DNA from: Streptococcus suis
GTDB lineage: Bacteria > Bacillota > Bacilli > Lactobacillales > Streptococcaceae
DNA length: 64,000 nucleotides
NCBI RefSeq assembly: GCF_902702775.1
Contig: NZ_LR738724.1
Location: 434,001-498,000, forward strand
Direction: 5' to 3'
Part shown: in pieces, positions 39,677 to 48,723 of the stretch
Position numbering within the stretch: position 1 is the first letter of the stretch
How the letters are laid out: each line of letters starts with the position of its first letter
The notes under the pieces: generated by a model
Databases searched by the model: none
The model's input: the letters and a program-made list of their open reading frames with translations, nothing else
What the model was told of the DNA's origin: nothing
Made by a program: the position numbers and the translations under genes

Positions 39677-39706
39677 ATCAGCTATGTGGTGTAGCTGGTA
39701 TTTTTT
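39677..39706 (+). terminator. Terminator of folD
   Basis: ATCAGCTA / TAGCTGGT stem followed by ATTTTTT. Confidence 0.7.
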
Positions 39707-39907
39707 ATTTTGGGAGTGGGAAGACGAAATCAGAGAAGTGCTACTGGTCTTGAGCCAAGCTTCGTTTTGAGGTTTATTCTTGGGAATGAGCATGGGCAGA
39801 TTAGATAAAAAACAAACGAAACATAATACTATGTGAGATTGGTTTTCTATAATTAGAGTAGGCACTGTGTGTGTTGAGTATTAAATGATAGAAAACAAGG
39901 AGAAAAA

Positions 39908-42097
39908 ATGAATAGACAGACTGAAATTTTTTCGTTGAGAAAGAGTAAGGTTGGATTAGCTTCTGTTATGATTGCGCTTATGTGGTTTGGAACAGGTGTT
40001 GGAGCAGTTGCAAAAGCTGATGAAACAGCTATTATGAGTACAGAAATCGAAGCCAAGGTAAGGGAAACGCCACTTGCTATTGAAGAAGAGCTGGTAGAAG
40101 ATTCGGATAGAAAAACAGAAAAGGAAGAAGCTACTGAGGTAGAAGTGAAACCGACGGATGCTAGTCTTCCTGACAGCGAGAAAAAGGCTAAAGAAAGCAT
40201 CTTGAAAATCGATCCTGTCCATGCTGGTGACAAGCAAATTTCAGGTCAGACTATTCCTGGAGGATATGTATTTATTTCTGTGGATGGTGAAGCGATTACT
40301 TCCATTGATAATAGTCTAGAAGCGGATGAAGAAGGTAAGTTTAAACATTCTTTAGAGAAGCCATTGGGCTATAACCAAGTGGTTGAGATTAGTTCATTTC
40401 CGAAAGAATCTGAAGAAGAGTCTGAGGGCGAAGGTGAAGAACTGATTGAAACTGTCAAAACTGAGCGTCATCCAGATGCTTATAAAATTCCGACTGAACG
40501 ACTAGAGAAGACAGAAGATGGGCAACACCAAGTTCTGGTGGAACCAATTTTGGAACATGCCAATAAGGTCATTGGGCATACCTCTGTTAAGGGATTTGTT
40601 TATCTGTCTATAAATGGAAGTTTTGTATCGGATAAGACGCCAATCAATGAAGATGGGCGATTTGAGGTGACTTTTTCTGACAGTTTAGCAGGCTCGAAAT
40701 TTAAGGCGAATGACAAACTAGTTTTATCATTTATTTCTGAGGATAATCGTCCAGTTATTACAAATCATATTGTTATTCCGTGGGAAAAAACAGATAGCCC
40801 TTCACAGATAATGGTGAAGCCACTTTCAAGTGATAATTCCGTTTTGGAGGGGCAGACGGTGCCGTTTGGTCAAGTACAATTATATAATGTTGCTACTTTT
40901 GAATTTTTGGAAGAAGCAATTGCTGATAAGACAGGGAACTTTAAAGTTACCTTACCGAAATTGCAACCAGGAGAGCAATATTACCGCTTGGTGTACAATC
41001 AGCAAGGAGAAGTTGAATCAATTTATATTGACACGGTAGATGGTCCAAGCAAACAATTAGATAAGGCTGTTATTGCCCCCTTGGTGACTTATTTACAAGA
41101 GGTAGATATGGATGAGGCAACTTTTGAAAACCCGATTGTTGTCCCTACTTTGCACAATAAGAAAGATTATATCGTTGGTAGAACTCTGTTTCCACATGCC
41201 TATGTTCGGATGGTTTCATCAATTGAAGGTAAGGTATACCCGCCTGTCCAAGTTGATGAATTAGGTTTTTTCGGTTTTCAAATTCAAGATTTACAACTCC
41301 CCTTTGAAAAAGGAGAGAAAATTCGTTTTGAGATTCTAGATCCAAAGACAAATATTTTGTTGGCCTCAAAAGAGGTAGTCGTTGGTCAATATTTAGAAGA
41401 TGAGGATGAGAGTGACTTGCCATTTCAAGTGGACGAAGTGACAACTGATCACGGCTATATTAGTGGAAAAATTGCCCCAGGAGTGACAGTAGAACTGGTA
41501 TCGACACATAAGGCTGAAGAAATGCTTGCTCGGACAACCGCTGATGCTACAGGTCAGTTTGTATTTGATTTAGGAAATCGAGTATTAAAAGAGGGAGAAA
41601 CTCTGTCATTCAGGGCTTTTGACCAAGATGGGAGTCAGATGGCTTGGGAGGTTGTGACAGTACAAAAAGGAAAAGGGAAGCGGATTAGTAAACCAGCACC
41701 CCTTATCAGAAAAAATGATGCCATCACAGATGAAGTCAAGACAAATGATATGAAGCAACCAAACTCTTCTCAGTCCCCATCAATGAGTTTGTCACGAGAG
41801 AATCAGCAGATGGGACAGCAAATGGATGTTGTTCAGGAGAAGGTGAGCTTGGAGTCAAAGGGTCATCAAGAAAAAATGGGGAGCAAGGAAGAGAAGGTGG
41901 CTCCATCAAAAAAATCTGAAGCCATGGAAGAAGACAAGCAAAGAAAAGAGGATTTACATGCTGTTGTTAAGCAAAGCCAGAGCGTTTCCCTCCCAAAAAC
42001 AGGTGAGAAAAACGGGATGCTTTTAGCCATTCTGGGAGCTGTCAGCTTATTCTTTACAGTTTTGATTATGAGCATCTTAAAGAAGCGTAATGATTAA
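39908..42097 (+). CDS. LPXTG-anchored surface protein with Ig-like repeats
   Basis: 729 residues. The signal peptide carries a YSIRK-like motif (FSLRKSKVGLASVMIAL), which directs secretion at the septum. Residues about 100-600 contain five degenerate repeats of about 95 residues with a common wording (VIGHTSVKGFVYLSINGSFV, VLEGQTVPFGQVQLYN, IVGRTLFPHAYVRMVSS, YISGKIAPGVTVELVST), typical of beta-sandwich surface modules. A charged spacer rich in Lys, Glu, Ser and Met precedes the anchor LPKTG (695-699), hydrophobic span and KKRND tail. Ligand unknown. It stands alone behind AAGGAGAAAAA. Confidence 0.85.
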   Translation: MNRQTEIFSLRKSKVGLASVMIALMWFGTGVGAVAKADETAIMSTEIEAKVRETPLAIEEELVEDSDRKTEKEEATEVEVKPTDASLPDSEKKAKESILKIDPVHAGDKQISGQTIPGGYVFISVDGEAITSIDNSLEADEEGKFKHSLEKPLGYNQVVEISSFPKESEEESEGEGEELIETVKTERHPDAYKIPTERLEKTEDGQHQVLVEPILEHANKVIGHTSVKGFVYLSINGSFVSDKTPINEDGRFEVTFSDSLAGSKFKANDKLVLSFISEDNRPVITNHIVIPWEKTDSPSQIMVKPLSSDNSVLEGQTVPFGQVQLYNVATFEFLEEAIADKTGNFKVTLPKLQPGEQYYRLVYNQQGEVESIYIDTVDGPSKQLDKAVIAPLVTYLQEVDMDEATFENPIVVPTLHNKKDYIVGRTLFPHAYVRMVSSIEGKVYPPVQVDELGFFGFQIQDLQLPFEKGEKIRFEILDPKTNILLASKEVVVGQYLEDEDESDLPFQVDEVTTDHGYISGKIAPGVTVELVSTHKAEEMLARTTADATGQFVFDLGNRVLKEGETLSFRAFDQDGSQMAWEVVTVQKGKGKRISKPAPLIRKNDAITDEVKTNDMKQPNSSQSPSMSLSRENQQMGQQMDVVQEKVSLESKGHQEKMGSKEEKVAPSKKSEAMEEDKQRKEDLHAVVKQSQSVSLPKTGEKNGMLLAILGAVSLFFTVLIMSILKKRND

Positions 42098-42152
42098 ATT
42101 CGATTATCGAATAGGTATTAAAATCGAGTTCGTCTTATTGGTATTTTTAGGC

Positions 42153-42211
42153 TATTTTTTATCTATTTTTTGAAAAAAACGTCTTTTCATAAATTGTATT
42201 TTTGTTATAAT
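42153..42211 (+). promoter_or_regulatory. Promoter with a 20-base T-rich motif, before the 62-residue-repeat gene
   Basis: TATTTTTTATCTATTTTTTG at 42153-42172, then exactly 33 bases to TATAAT (42206-42211), with TTTTCA as a weak -35. The identical 20-mer and the same 33-base spacing recur before the giant repeat gene at 42969. Confidence 0.6.
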
Positions 42212-42258
42212 AAAACCGTACATTGGTACGGAAAAGAAAAATTTAAAGGAGTATTTTT

Positions 42259-42804
42259 ATGTCAACATTAAAATTAGGTGCAGTAACCTTGTTAGCAGGA
42301 CTTGCATTATTTGGAGGAGCTACTGCACAAGCAGAAACATTTACAGCTGTATCATCTGAAGCAACTGGCTTTAAAACATCAGATCCATGTCGATTTGATG
42401 GGGAGGCAGTAGAAACAAAAAATAGCTGGGGTAATTATACGTTTATCAACCACTATAGACCAGGTGGACGTGGCTCAGAAGGCGAAGTGAACAATGAGCT
42501 CGCAAAACAGATTGAAAACGGAGATTTTACATTGCAACACTCTCCAGCAACTGGCTTTAAAACATCAGATCCATATCGATTTGAAGGTGAGGAAGTAGAA
42601 ACAAAAAATAGTTGGGGTGATTATACATTTATCAACCACTATAGACCAGGTGGACGTGGCTCAGAAGGTGAAGTGAATAATGAGCTTGCAAAACAGATTG
42701 AAAATGGAGATTTTACATTGCAACACTCTCCAGCAGGTGGATTTAAGACGTCAGATCCATGCTTAGTAGATGAGTACGGATTCGGACAAATTAAGATTCT
42801 GTAA
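42259..42804 (+). CDS. Secreted protein with 62-residue tandem repeats
   Basis: 181 residues. Signal peptide (MSTLKLGAVTLLAGLALFGGATAQAE-type, cleavage near AQA). The mature part is two near-identical 62-residue repeats plus a truncated third; unit starts are at 42361, 42547 and 42733, a 186-base period. Each unit has GFKTSDP, KNSWG, NHYRPGGRGSEGEVNNEL and DFTLQHSP. There is no anchor, so it is released or binds non-covalently. The family is not recognised. Near-identical DNA repeats point to recent duplication and possible length variation. AAAGGAG precedes the ATG. Confidence 0.75.
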   Translation: MSTLKLGAVTLLAGLALFGGATAQAETFTAVSSEATGFKTSDPCRFDGEAVETKNSWGNYTFINHYRPGGRGSEGEVNNELAKQIENGDFTLQHSPATGFKTSDPYRFEGEEVETKNSWGDYTFINHYRPGGRGSEGEVNNELAKQIENGDFTLQHSPAGGFKTSDPCLVDEYGFGQIKIL

Positions 42805-42891
42805 AATTTTAGTATTTACAAATAAGATACGAGGCTATTCTTCTATTTTATTTGTATGGTTTATAATAATTTAAGTCAGAACAATTAAGAG

Positions 42892-42920
42892 AAAAGTCAT
42901 CAAAAATGATGGCTTTTTTT
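42892..42920 (+). terminator. Terminator of the 62-residue-repeat gene
   Basis: AAAAGTCATC / GATGGCTTTT stem and T-run. A second, weaker pairing TACAAATAA / TTATTTGTA lies upstream at 42817-42856. Confidence 0.7.
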
Positions 42921-42968
42921 ATCGTGAAAAGTTTGAGGGAGAAAGGTAAAACGTTCGTATTTTTTGGA

Positions 42969-43027
42969 TATTTTTTATCTATTTTTTGCTGTAAGAGGCT
43001 TTTTACGGGATATTTTTTTGATAAAAT
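42969..43027 (+). promoter_or_regulatory. Promoter with the same 20-base T-rich motif, before the giant repeat gene
   Basis: TATTTTTTATCTATTTTTTG at 42969-42988, 33 bases, then TAAAAT at 43022-43027, an arrangement matching that at 42153-42211. Confidence 0.6.
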
Positions 43028-43097
43028 TATCCAGTACAAATGAATGACGTACGTTTTTTAAGAATGTGAAAAAATAAGTAGAGAGGTATATTCACAG

Positions 43098-46000
43098 ATG
43101 TCAAATAATTTTTTCAAATTTCAAGGCCGTTTTAGGATGTGGAAATCAGGGAAACGATGGCTATATGCAGGTGCCATTGTCACGTTAGCTTCGGTTGGTC
43201 TAGTCGTAGGCGGAAATAAAATTCTAAGACCGGGTGGAAATGCAAATGAGCAACGATTGTCTATTGTTGAGAATAGCAGGATGGAGCAGCAAACCGAGGG
43301 AGAAAATTCAGCATTAAGTGGTCGGAATACTAGGACATTACCGGGTTCAGAAGGAGGAAATCGAAGCCCTCAAAATTCAGAATCGAGCGTTTATCATCAA
43401 GAAAGTGAAAATAGAAATTCTCAATTAGCGGGTGAAGGGGGAACTAGTCAGCAATTAGGACAGAATGGCAATGCTGGAATGCATCGCTTATTAGGTAGTA
43501 GTGGCGATAATAGTGGTCCACTTTCCAGCGATTCTGGCTTAGGGGGTCGTACACCTAATCCGCTTCCAGGTGCTAGTGGTGAAAGTCAAGTGCCGAATTT
43601 AAGTGGTAATAATGGTGACCATCAACTTCCAGGTGCTAGTGGTGAAAGTCAAGTGCCGAATTTAAGTGGTAATAATGGTGACCATCAACTTCCAGGTGCC
43701 AGTGGTGAAAGCCACGTACCGAATTTAAGTGGTAATAATGATGGCCATCAACTTCCAGGTGCCAGTGGTGAAACCCACTTGCCAAATTTAAGCGGCAATA
43801 ATGGCAATCGTCCTCTTCCAGGTGAAAGTGGTGAAACCCACTTGCCAAATTTAAGTGGTAATAATGGTGACCATCAACTTCCAGGTGAAAGTGGTGAAAC
43901 CCAGCTCCCAGACTTAAGAGGTGATAATGGTGACCGTCAACTTCCAGGTGAAAGTGGTGAAGGTCAAGTGCCTAACTTAAGCGGCAATAATGGTGGTCTT
44001 CAACTTCCAGGTGAAAGTGGTGAAACCCAGCTCCCAGGCTTAAGTGGTAATAATGGAGGCCATCAACTTCCCGGTAAAAGCGGCGAAAGCCAAGTGCCTA
44101 ACTTAAGCGGTAATAATGGTGACCGTCCCCTTCCCGGTGCTAGTGGTGAAAGTCAAGTGCCTAACTTAAGCGGTAATAATGGTGACCGTCCCCTTCCCGG
44201 TGCTAGTGGCGAAAGCCAAGCGCCTAACTTAAGCGGCAATAATGGCGATCGTCCTCTTCCAGGTGAAAGTGGTGAAAGCCAAGTGCCGAATTTAAGCGGT
44301 AATACTGGCGATCATCAACTTCCCGGTGCTAGTGGTGAAAGTCAAGTGCCGAATTTAAGCGGTAATAATGGTCATCGTCCTCTTCCAGGTGCTAGTGGCG
44401 AAACCCAGCTCCCAGACTTAAGCGGTAATAATGGTGGTCTTCAACTTCCAGGTGCTAGTGGCGAAAGTCAAGTGCCTAACTTAAGCGGTGATAATGGTGA
44501 CCGTCCCCTTCCAGGCGAAAGTGGTGAAAGTCAAGTGCCTAACTTAAGTGGTAATAATGGAGGCCATCAACTTCCAGGTGCTAGTGGCGAAAGCCAGCTT
44601 CCAGACTTAAGAGGTGATAATAGCGACCGTCAACTTCCAGGTAAAAGTGGTGAAAGCCAAGTGCCTAACTTAAGTGGTGATAATGGCAATCGTCCTCTTC
44701 CAGGCGAAAGTGGCGAAAGTCAAGTGCCTAACTTAAGCGGTGATAATGGTGACCGTCACCTTCCAGGCGAAAGTGGTGAAAGTCACTTTCCAAATTTAAG
44801 CGGTAATAATGGTCATCGTCCTCTTCCAGGCGAAAGTGGTGAAACCCACTTACCAAATTTAAGTGGCAATAATGGTGGCCATCAACTTCCAGGTGAAAGT
44901 GGCGAAAGCCAAGTGCCTAACTTAAGCAGTAATAATGGCGGTCTTCAACTTCCCGGTGAAAGTGGTGAAAGCCAGCTCCCAGACTTAAGCGGCAATAGTG
45001 GTGGCCTTCCTCTTCCAGGCGAAAGTGGTGAAACCCACTTGCCAAATTTAAGTGGCAATAATGGTGGCCATCAACTTCCAGGTGAAAGTGGCGAAAGCCA
45101 AGTGCCTAACTTAAGTGGCAATAATGGCGATCGTCCTCTCCCAGGTTCGGAGGGAGACAATCGTGGACCGAAATTAAGTGAATCTAGTTCAGAAGAGGGA
45201 TGGAAAACAGGCTATGAAATAGGTTATTTAGATGGTTATAGAGGGTTTGGAAAAGCTCCTATTCCAGATCCGGACTATGAGAGAGGTTACTTTGAAGGGC
45301 GACTTGCACGAAAACAGTCCCATCTAGAAGGTCGTAATAGTCATCCACTTCCCGGCAAGGAAGGTGAGACTGTCGTCCCCGGCGATTCCGGCTTAGGTAG
45401 CCGCAATCATAGTCCGCTCCCAGGCGAAAGTGGTGAAAGCCACTTGCCTAACTTAAGCGGTAATAATGGTCATCGTCCACTTCCAGGCGAAAGTGGTGAA
45501 AGCCAGCTCCCAGGCTTAAGCGGCAATAATGGCGATCGTCCTCTTCCAGGTGCTAGCGGCGAAAGCCACGTGCCTAACTTAAGCGGTAATAATGGTTATC
45601 GTCCACTTCCAGGTGAAAGTGGTGAAAACCACTTGCCAAATTTAAGTGGTAATAATGGTGGTCTTCACCTTCCAGGCGAAAGTGGTGAAAGCCACGTGCC
45701 AAATTTAAGTGGTAATAATGGCGATCGTCTTCTTCCAGGTGCTAGTGGCGAATCCCAGCTCCCAGACTTAAGCGGTAATAATGGTGGTATTCAACTTCCC
45801 GGTGAAAGTGGCGAAAGTCAAGTGCCTAACTTAAGCGGTGATAATGGCGGTCATCCACTTCCGGGTGAAAGTGGTGAAAACCACTTGCCGAATTTAAGCG
45901 GTAATAATGGCGGTCATCAACTTCCAGGCGAAAGTGGTGAAAGCCAGCTCCCAGGCTTAAGCGGTGATAATGGTGACCGTCAACTTCCAGGTGCTAGTGG

Positions 46001-46703
46001 TGAAAGCCACGTGCCGAATTTAAGTGGCAATAATGGTGACCGTCAACTTCCAGGTGCTAGTGGTGAAAGTCAAGTGCCGAACTTAAGTGGCAATAATGGT
46101 TATCGTCCACTTCCAGGTGAAAGTGGTGAAAGTCAGCTCCCAGACTTAAGTGGCAATAATTTGGACCGTCAACTTCCAGGTGAAAGTGGTGAAAACCACT
46201 TGCCAAATTTAAGTGGTAATAATGGTGGTCATCAACTTCCAGGTGTTAGTGGCGAAAGCCACGTGCCTAACTTAAGCGGTAACAATGGTCATCGTCCCCT
46301 TCCAGGCGAAAGTGGTGAAAGCCACGTGCCTAACTTAAGCGGTAACAATGGTCATCGTCCTCTTCCAGGCGAAAGTGGTGAAAGCCACGTGCCAAATTTA
46401 AGTGGTAATAATGGCGATCGTCTTCTTCCAGGTGCTAGTGGCGAAAGCCAGCTCCCAGACTTAAGAGGTGATAATGGCGGTCATCAACTTCCGGGTGAAA
46501 GTGGTGAAAAGCACTTGCCTAACTTAAGCGGTAACAATGGTCATCGTCCCCTTCCAGGCGAAAGTGGTGAAACCCAGCTCCCAGACGAAAGTAGTAATGA
46601 TGATTGGCCATCATTTGTTGAACTTGGATATGAGCACGGACGCGTAGATTATAACAACGGTAGTTTTATCGAGTGGGAAATCGGTTGGAGGATTGAACTG
46701 TAA
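43098..46703 (+). CDS. Giant 21-residue-repeat secreted/surface protein
   Basis: 1201 residues. The N-terminus has WKSGKRWLYAG, a variant of the KxYKxGKxW signal seen on serine-rich glycoproteins and other large streptococcal exoproteins, then a hydrophobic span (about 21-42). Residues 156-680 are 25 complete 21-residue repeats and residues 774-1151 are 18 more plus a partial one, consensus LPG(E/A)SGE followed by a Q/H-V/L-PNLSGNNG core. Between them (681-773) and at the C-terminus are GY-rich segments (GYEIGYLDGYRGFG; ELGYEHGRVDY). There is no sortase motif. Composition (Gly, Asn, Ser, Pro, Glu, no Cys) suggests an extended filament; Ser residues could be glycosylated. Function unknown. Confidence 0.85.
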   Translation: MSNNFFKFQGRFRMWKSGKRWLYAGAIVTLASVGLVVGGNKILRPGGNANEQRLSIVENSRMEQQTEGENSALSGRNTRTLPGSEGGNRSPQNSESSVYHQESENRNSQLAGEGGTSQQLGQNGNAGMHRLLGSSGDNSGPLSSDSGLGGRTPNPLPGASGESQVPNLSGNNGDHQLPGASGESQVPNLSGNNGDHQLPGASGESHVPNLSGNNDGHQLPGASGETHLPNLSGNNGNRPLPGESGETHLPNLSGNNGDHQLPGESGETQLPDLRGDNGDRQLPGESGEGQVPNLSGNNGGLQLPGESGETQLPGLSGNNGGHQLPGKSGESQVPNLSGNNGDRPLPGASGESQVPNLSGNNGDRPLPGASGESQAPNLSGNNGDRPLPGESGESQVPNLSGNTGDHQLPGASGESQVPNLSGNNGHRPLPGASGETQLPDLSGNNGGLQLPGASGESQVPNLSGDNGDRPLPGESGESQVPNLSGNNGGHQLPGASGESQLPDLRGDNSDRQLPGKSGESQVPNLSGDNGNRPLPGESGESQVPNLSGDNGDRHLPGESGESHFPNLSGNNGHRPLPGESGETHLPNLSGNNGGHQLPGESGESQVPNLSSNNGGLQLPGESGESQLPDLSGNSGGLPLPGESGETHLPNLSGNNGGHQLPGESGESQVPNLSGNNGDRPLPGSEGDNRGPKLSESSSEEGWKTGYEIGYLDGYRGFGKAPIPDPDYERGYFEGRLARKQSHLEGRNSHPLPGKEGETVVPGDSGLGSRNHSPLPGESGESHLPNLSGNNGHRPLPGESGESQLPGLSGNNGDRPLPGASGESHVPNLSGNNGYRPLPGESGENHLPNLSGNNGGLHLPGESGESHVPNLSGNNGDRLLPGASGESQLPDLSGNNGGIQLPGESGESQVPNLSGDNGGHPLPGESGENHLPNLSGNNGGHQLPGESGESQLPGLSGDNGDRQLPGASGESHVPNLSGNNGDRQLPGASGESQVPNLSGNNGYRPLPGESGESQLPDLSGNNLDRQLPGESGENHLPNLSGNNGGHQLPGVSGESHVPNLSGNNGHRPLPGESGESHVPNLSGNNGHRPLPGESGESHVPNLSGNNGDRLLPGASGESQLPDLRGDNGGHQLPGESGEKHLPNLSGNNGHRPLPGESGETQLPDESSNDDWPSFVELGYEHGRVDYNNGSFIEWEIGWRIEL
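43563..45137 (+). repeat. Block 1: 25 tandem 63-base coding repeats
   Basis: Exactly 25 units of 63 bases (21 codons) with no frame break. Units differ mainly at set positions: residue 4 (A/E/K), residues 8-10 (S/T, Q/H, V/L) and the last four positions (for example GDHQ, GDRP, GGHQ), as if a few unit types had been shuffled by recombination. Confidence 0.95.
45417..46550 (+). repeat. Block 2: 18 tandem 63-base coding repeats
   Basis: 18 complete units and a 19th partial unit from 46551. The unit is the same as block 1 but with more SHVP and ENHLP variants. The 279-base spacer between blocks encodes the GY-rich segment. Confidence 0.95.
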
Positions 46704-46758
46704 TCTACATCCGAAAACCCATCTTGGTTTGAATACTTCCTAAAATGACATATAGAAA

Positions 46759-46807
46759 AAAACACTCCTGTTGAATTCTAGTATAAAACTAGACACAGGA
46801 GTGTTTT
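46759..46807. terminator. Strong bidirectional terminator after the giant repeat gene
   Basis: AAAACACTCCTGT / ACAGGAGTGTTTT 13-base perfect stem with an inner TCTAGT/ACTAGA stem. Confidence 0.85.
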
Positions 46808-46866
46808 ATTGCGTGGAGTATGAAATGATTGGCATTACTGTAGACTGGTCTCAAATAAAGAAATAA

Positions 46867-46888
46867 AGAGAGAGCAGTTGCTCTCTCT
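46867..46888 (-). terminator. Terminator of the two-repeat secreted-protein gene
   Basis: AGAGAGAGCA / TGCTCTCTCT, 10-base perfect stem with a 2-base loop; leftwards it runs into TTTATTTCTTTATTT. Confidence 0.65.
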
Positions 46889-46967
46889 AGTTTATACATT
46901 GTTTGATGATAAAAGGAATTTATACGTAATTTTATAAACTATGAAAAGTGAAATGGTAGTAAAAGGA

Positions 46968-47675
46968 TTAGGATTCGTTCACCTGTGTTCGCCAGGTTGC
47001 AAGATTACGAAGGATTCTCTCATATTCTTGAATTAGGGACTGTTCAATGTGATAGTATTCAAGTTTCATAACTTGGTTGCGGAAATTATTAGCTTTTGGA
47101 GTCCAATAGCCTTTTCTTGATTCCAAGTTTTCGATTTCAGTGATACGGCTTTCCAAGTCTGCTTTTAATTCGTCTCGTAATTCATAAAACTCAGGAGTGC
47201 GACGAAGAGGAATGATGTCACCATCTAGATATGGATAGTCATCAATAGGATTTAAGCCGTGATCCTCTACTTGTGCCTTCCAAATCGCAATATCTTGAAG
47301 AATCATTTCGTATATCTGAATCAAATCATCTTTGGAACCCCAAACAAAGTCAAGCTGCTGAACTTTTACGCGTAATTCATCAGCTTGGCTTGTGACTTCG
47401 GGAGAGTAAGAAGCTCGTTTTTCCACCTCGCTAATACGGTCTTCTAAATCGGCACGTAATTCCTGAGCCAATGTTAGAGTTTCTGTTGTTTGTGGAAAGA
47501 GAAAATCGTAATATCCATTAAATTGAGCCGATTCAACAGGCATGTTAGCTGCCTGGGTGTCGGCGTGGATAGTGGCAGTTGTCCCAGCCATTCCAATCAT
47601 TGTGATTAGTGCTAGGGCAGGAATTGCTTGTGCATGTAAAATAGCTACTGCTTTACTTTTAAGTTGATTCTTCAT
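46968..47675 (-). CDS. Secreted helical protein with two internal repeats
   Basis: 235 residues. The signal peptide spans about 1-39 (hydrophobic IPALALITMIGMAGTTATIHA, cleavage near HADT). The mature part has two homologous segments: about 68-138 (LAQELRADLEDRISEVEKRA ... IAIWKAQV) and about 164-232 (LRDELKADLESRITEIENLE ... LATWRTQV), each predicted as a helical bundle. There is no anchor. The family is not recognised; small helical secreted proteins of this type can bind host proteins, but nothing here proves it. It lies alone on the minus strand with its own terminator; AGAGGTGCTTT is the ribosome site. Confidence 0.75.
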   Translation of the reverse strand: MKNQLKSKAVAILHAQAIPALALITMIGMAGTTATIHADTQAANMPVESAQFNGYYDFLFPQTTETLTLAQELRADLEDRISEVEKRASYSPEVTSQADELRVKVQQLDFVWGSKDDLIQIYEMILQDIAIWKAQVEDHGLNPIDDYPYLDGDIIPLRRTPEFYELRDELKADLESRITEIENLESRKGYWTPKANNFRNQVMKLEYYHIEQSLIQEYERILRNLATWRTQVNES

Positions 47676-48723
47676 AAAGCACCTCTTTCTAAAAAAATAT
47701 ATAAAAGAATGGCCATTCCTCTACACACTCATCTTATCATAAACGAGAAATTTGTAGGTGGGGACAGACTATTATTTGTATACGCTTTATCTGTAAGATG
47801 ATTTATTTGAAAAATTCAATCGTTGTACGATGTAGTTGGAGAATGAAGGTCTACAAAGTTTAACGTTAATGGCTGTTATTAGAGTAGCCACATAATCACG
47901 CAAAAAAGCTGGATAGAATGATAAGTGTAGGCTAGTATATTGTAAAAATGTCAAGCTGGTTTGGATGGGAAGAAAACTTTGAGAAATGACTTTACTATAA
48001 ATAGTAAACACAGCGAAGTTCATATTATTTCTTACGAATAGCCAAAGGTGTTTGTGTAAGAGATGATACATATCTGTTTTTTAGGTTATATAACCCTACC
48101 CTAGTTTTTATGTAATATTTGTATATGTTTTGTTTTTTTGACATTTTTTTATGCTATACTAACTTCACGGTATCGATTAAGATAGCGAATGATGAAATTG
48201 AAAAGGAGTTATGATGGAATAAGTCATAGCAAAGCGAAATGTAATCTGAAGTGAACGTCATAGTTATTCCAATAATTGTCGGAACTAATTTAATATTTCT
48301 TGCTTACCTTTGGTTAAATTAGCGGCCATGACAATGGAAAGGTACTATGTATCAGATAGATCGTCGTACCGAAAAGAAGTTTTAGAGATAGTCTCAAATG
48401 GAATCATCTGTACAAATCTAGTCTCGTTCAGATGAGGCATACAAGAAAAAGTACATTGACTAGGACTTTTAATGAATCTGACATTGGTTGAAAGAAATTT
48501 TGAAATAACTTTCTCATAGCTTAGAGAGTAATTCTTATCAATCTTATAATTTTTGTCCTTCATAATTTAATAAAACTTTCTTATACACTGAAATTTCATA
48601 ATCAAACAAAACTTTCACAAACTTTTTTAATTCATTAAAATATCGTAGTCCAGTAAATGATTCGCATAAACTCTAAAAACTTCTTTATTTACTATTGCCT
48701 TCTAAAATCTTTTTCAATTCATA

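Noticed and set aside
43563..45137. LPGESG units read as sortase LPXTG/LPXSG motifs
   Set aside because: There are two residues between LP and SG instead of one, no hydrophobic span and charged tail follow, and the unit is part of the repeat.
43563..46550. Regular 63-base repeats, possible CRISPR array
   Set aside because: The period is an exact codon multiple, the whole unit is conserved rather than alternating repeat and spacer, and one frame stays open through all units.
47787..48071. 94-codon minus-strand frame
   Set aside because: No Shine-Dalgarno, no similarity I can recognise; could be a decayed gene but not supportable.
48138..48160. TTGACA/TATACT as a standard promoter
   Set aside because: The spacer is only 11 bases; the -10 is supported instead by its TG extension.
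48345..48563. 72-codon minus-strand frame in the non-coding region
   Set aside because: No ribosome site of note, no recognisable family, and unusual composition; kept only as intergenic.
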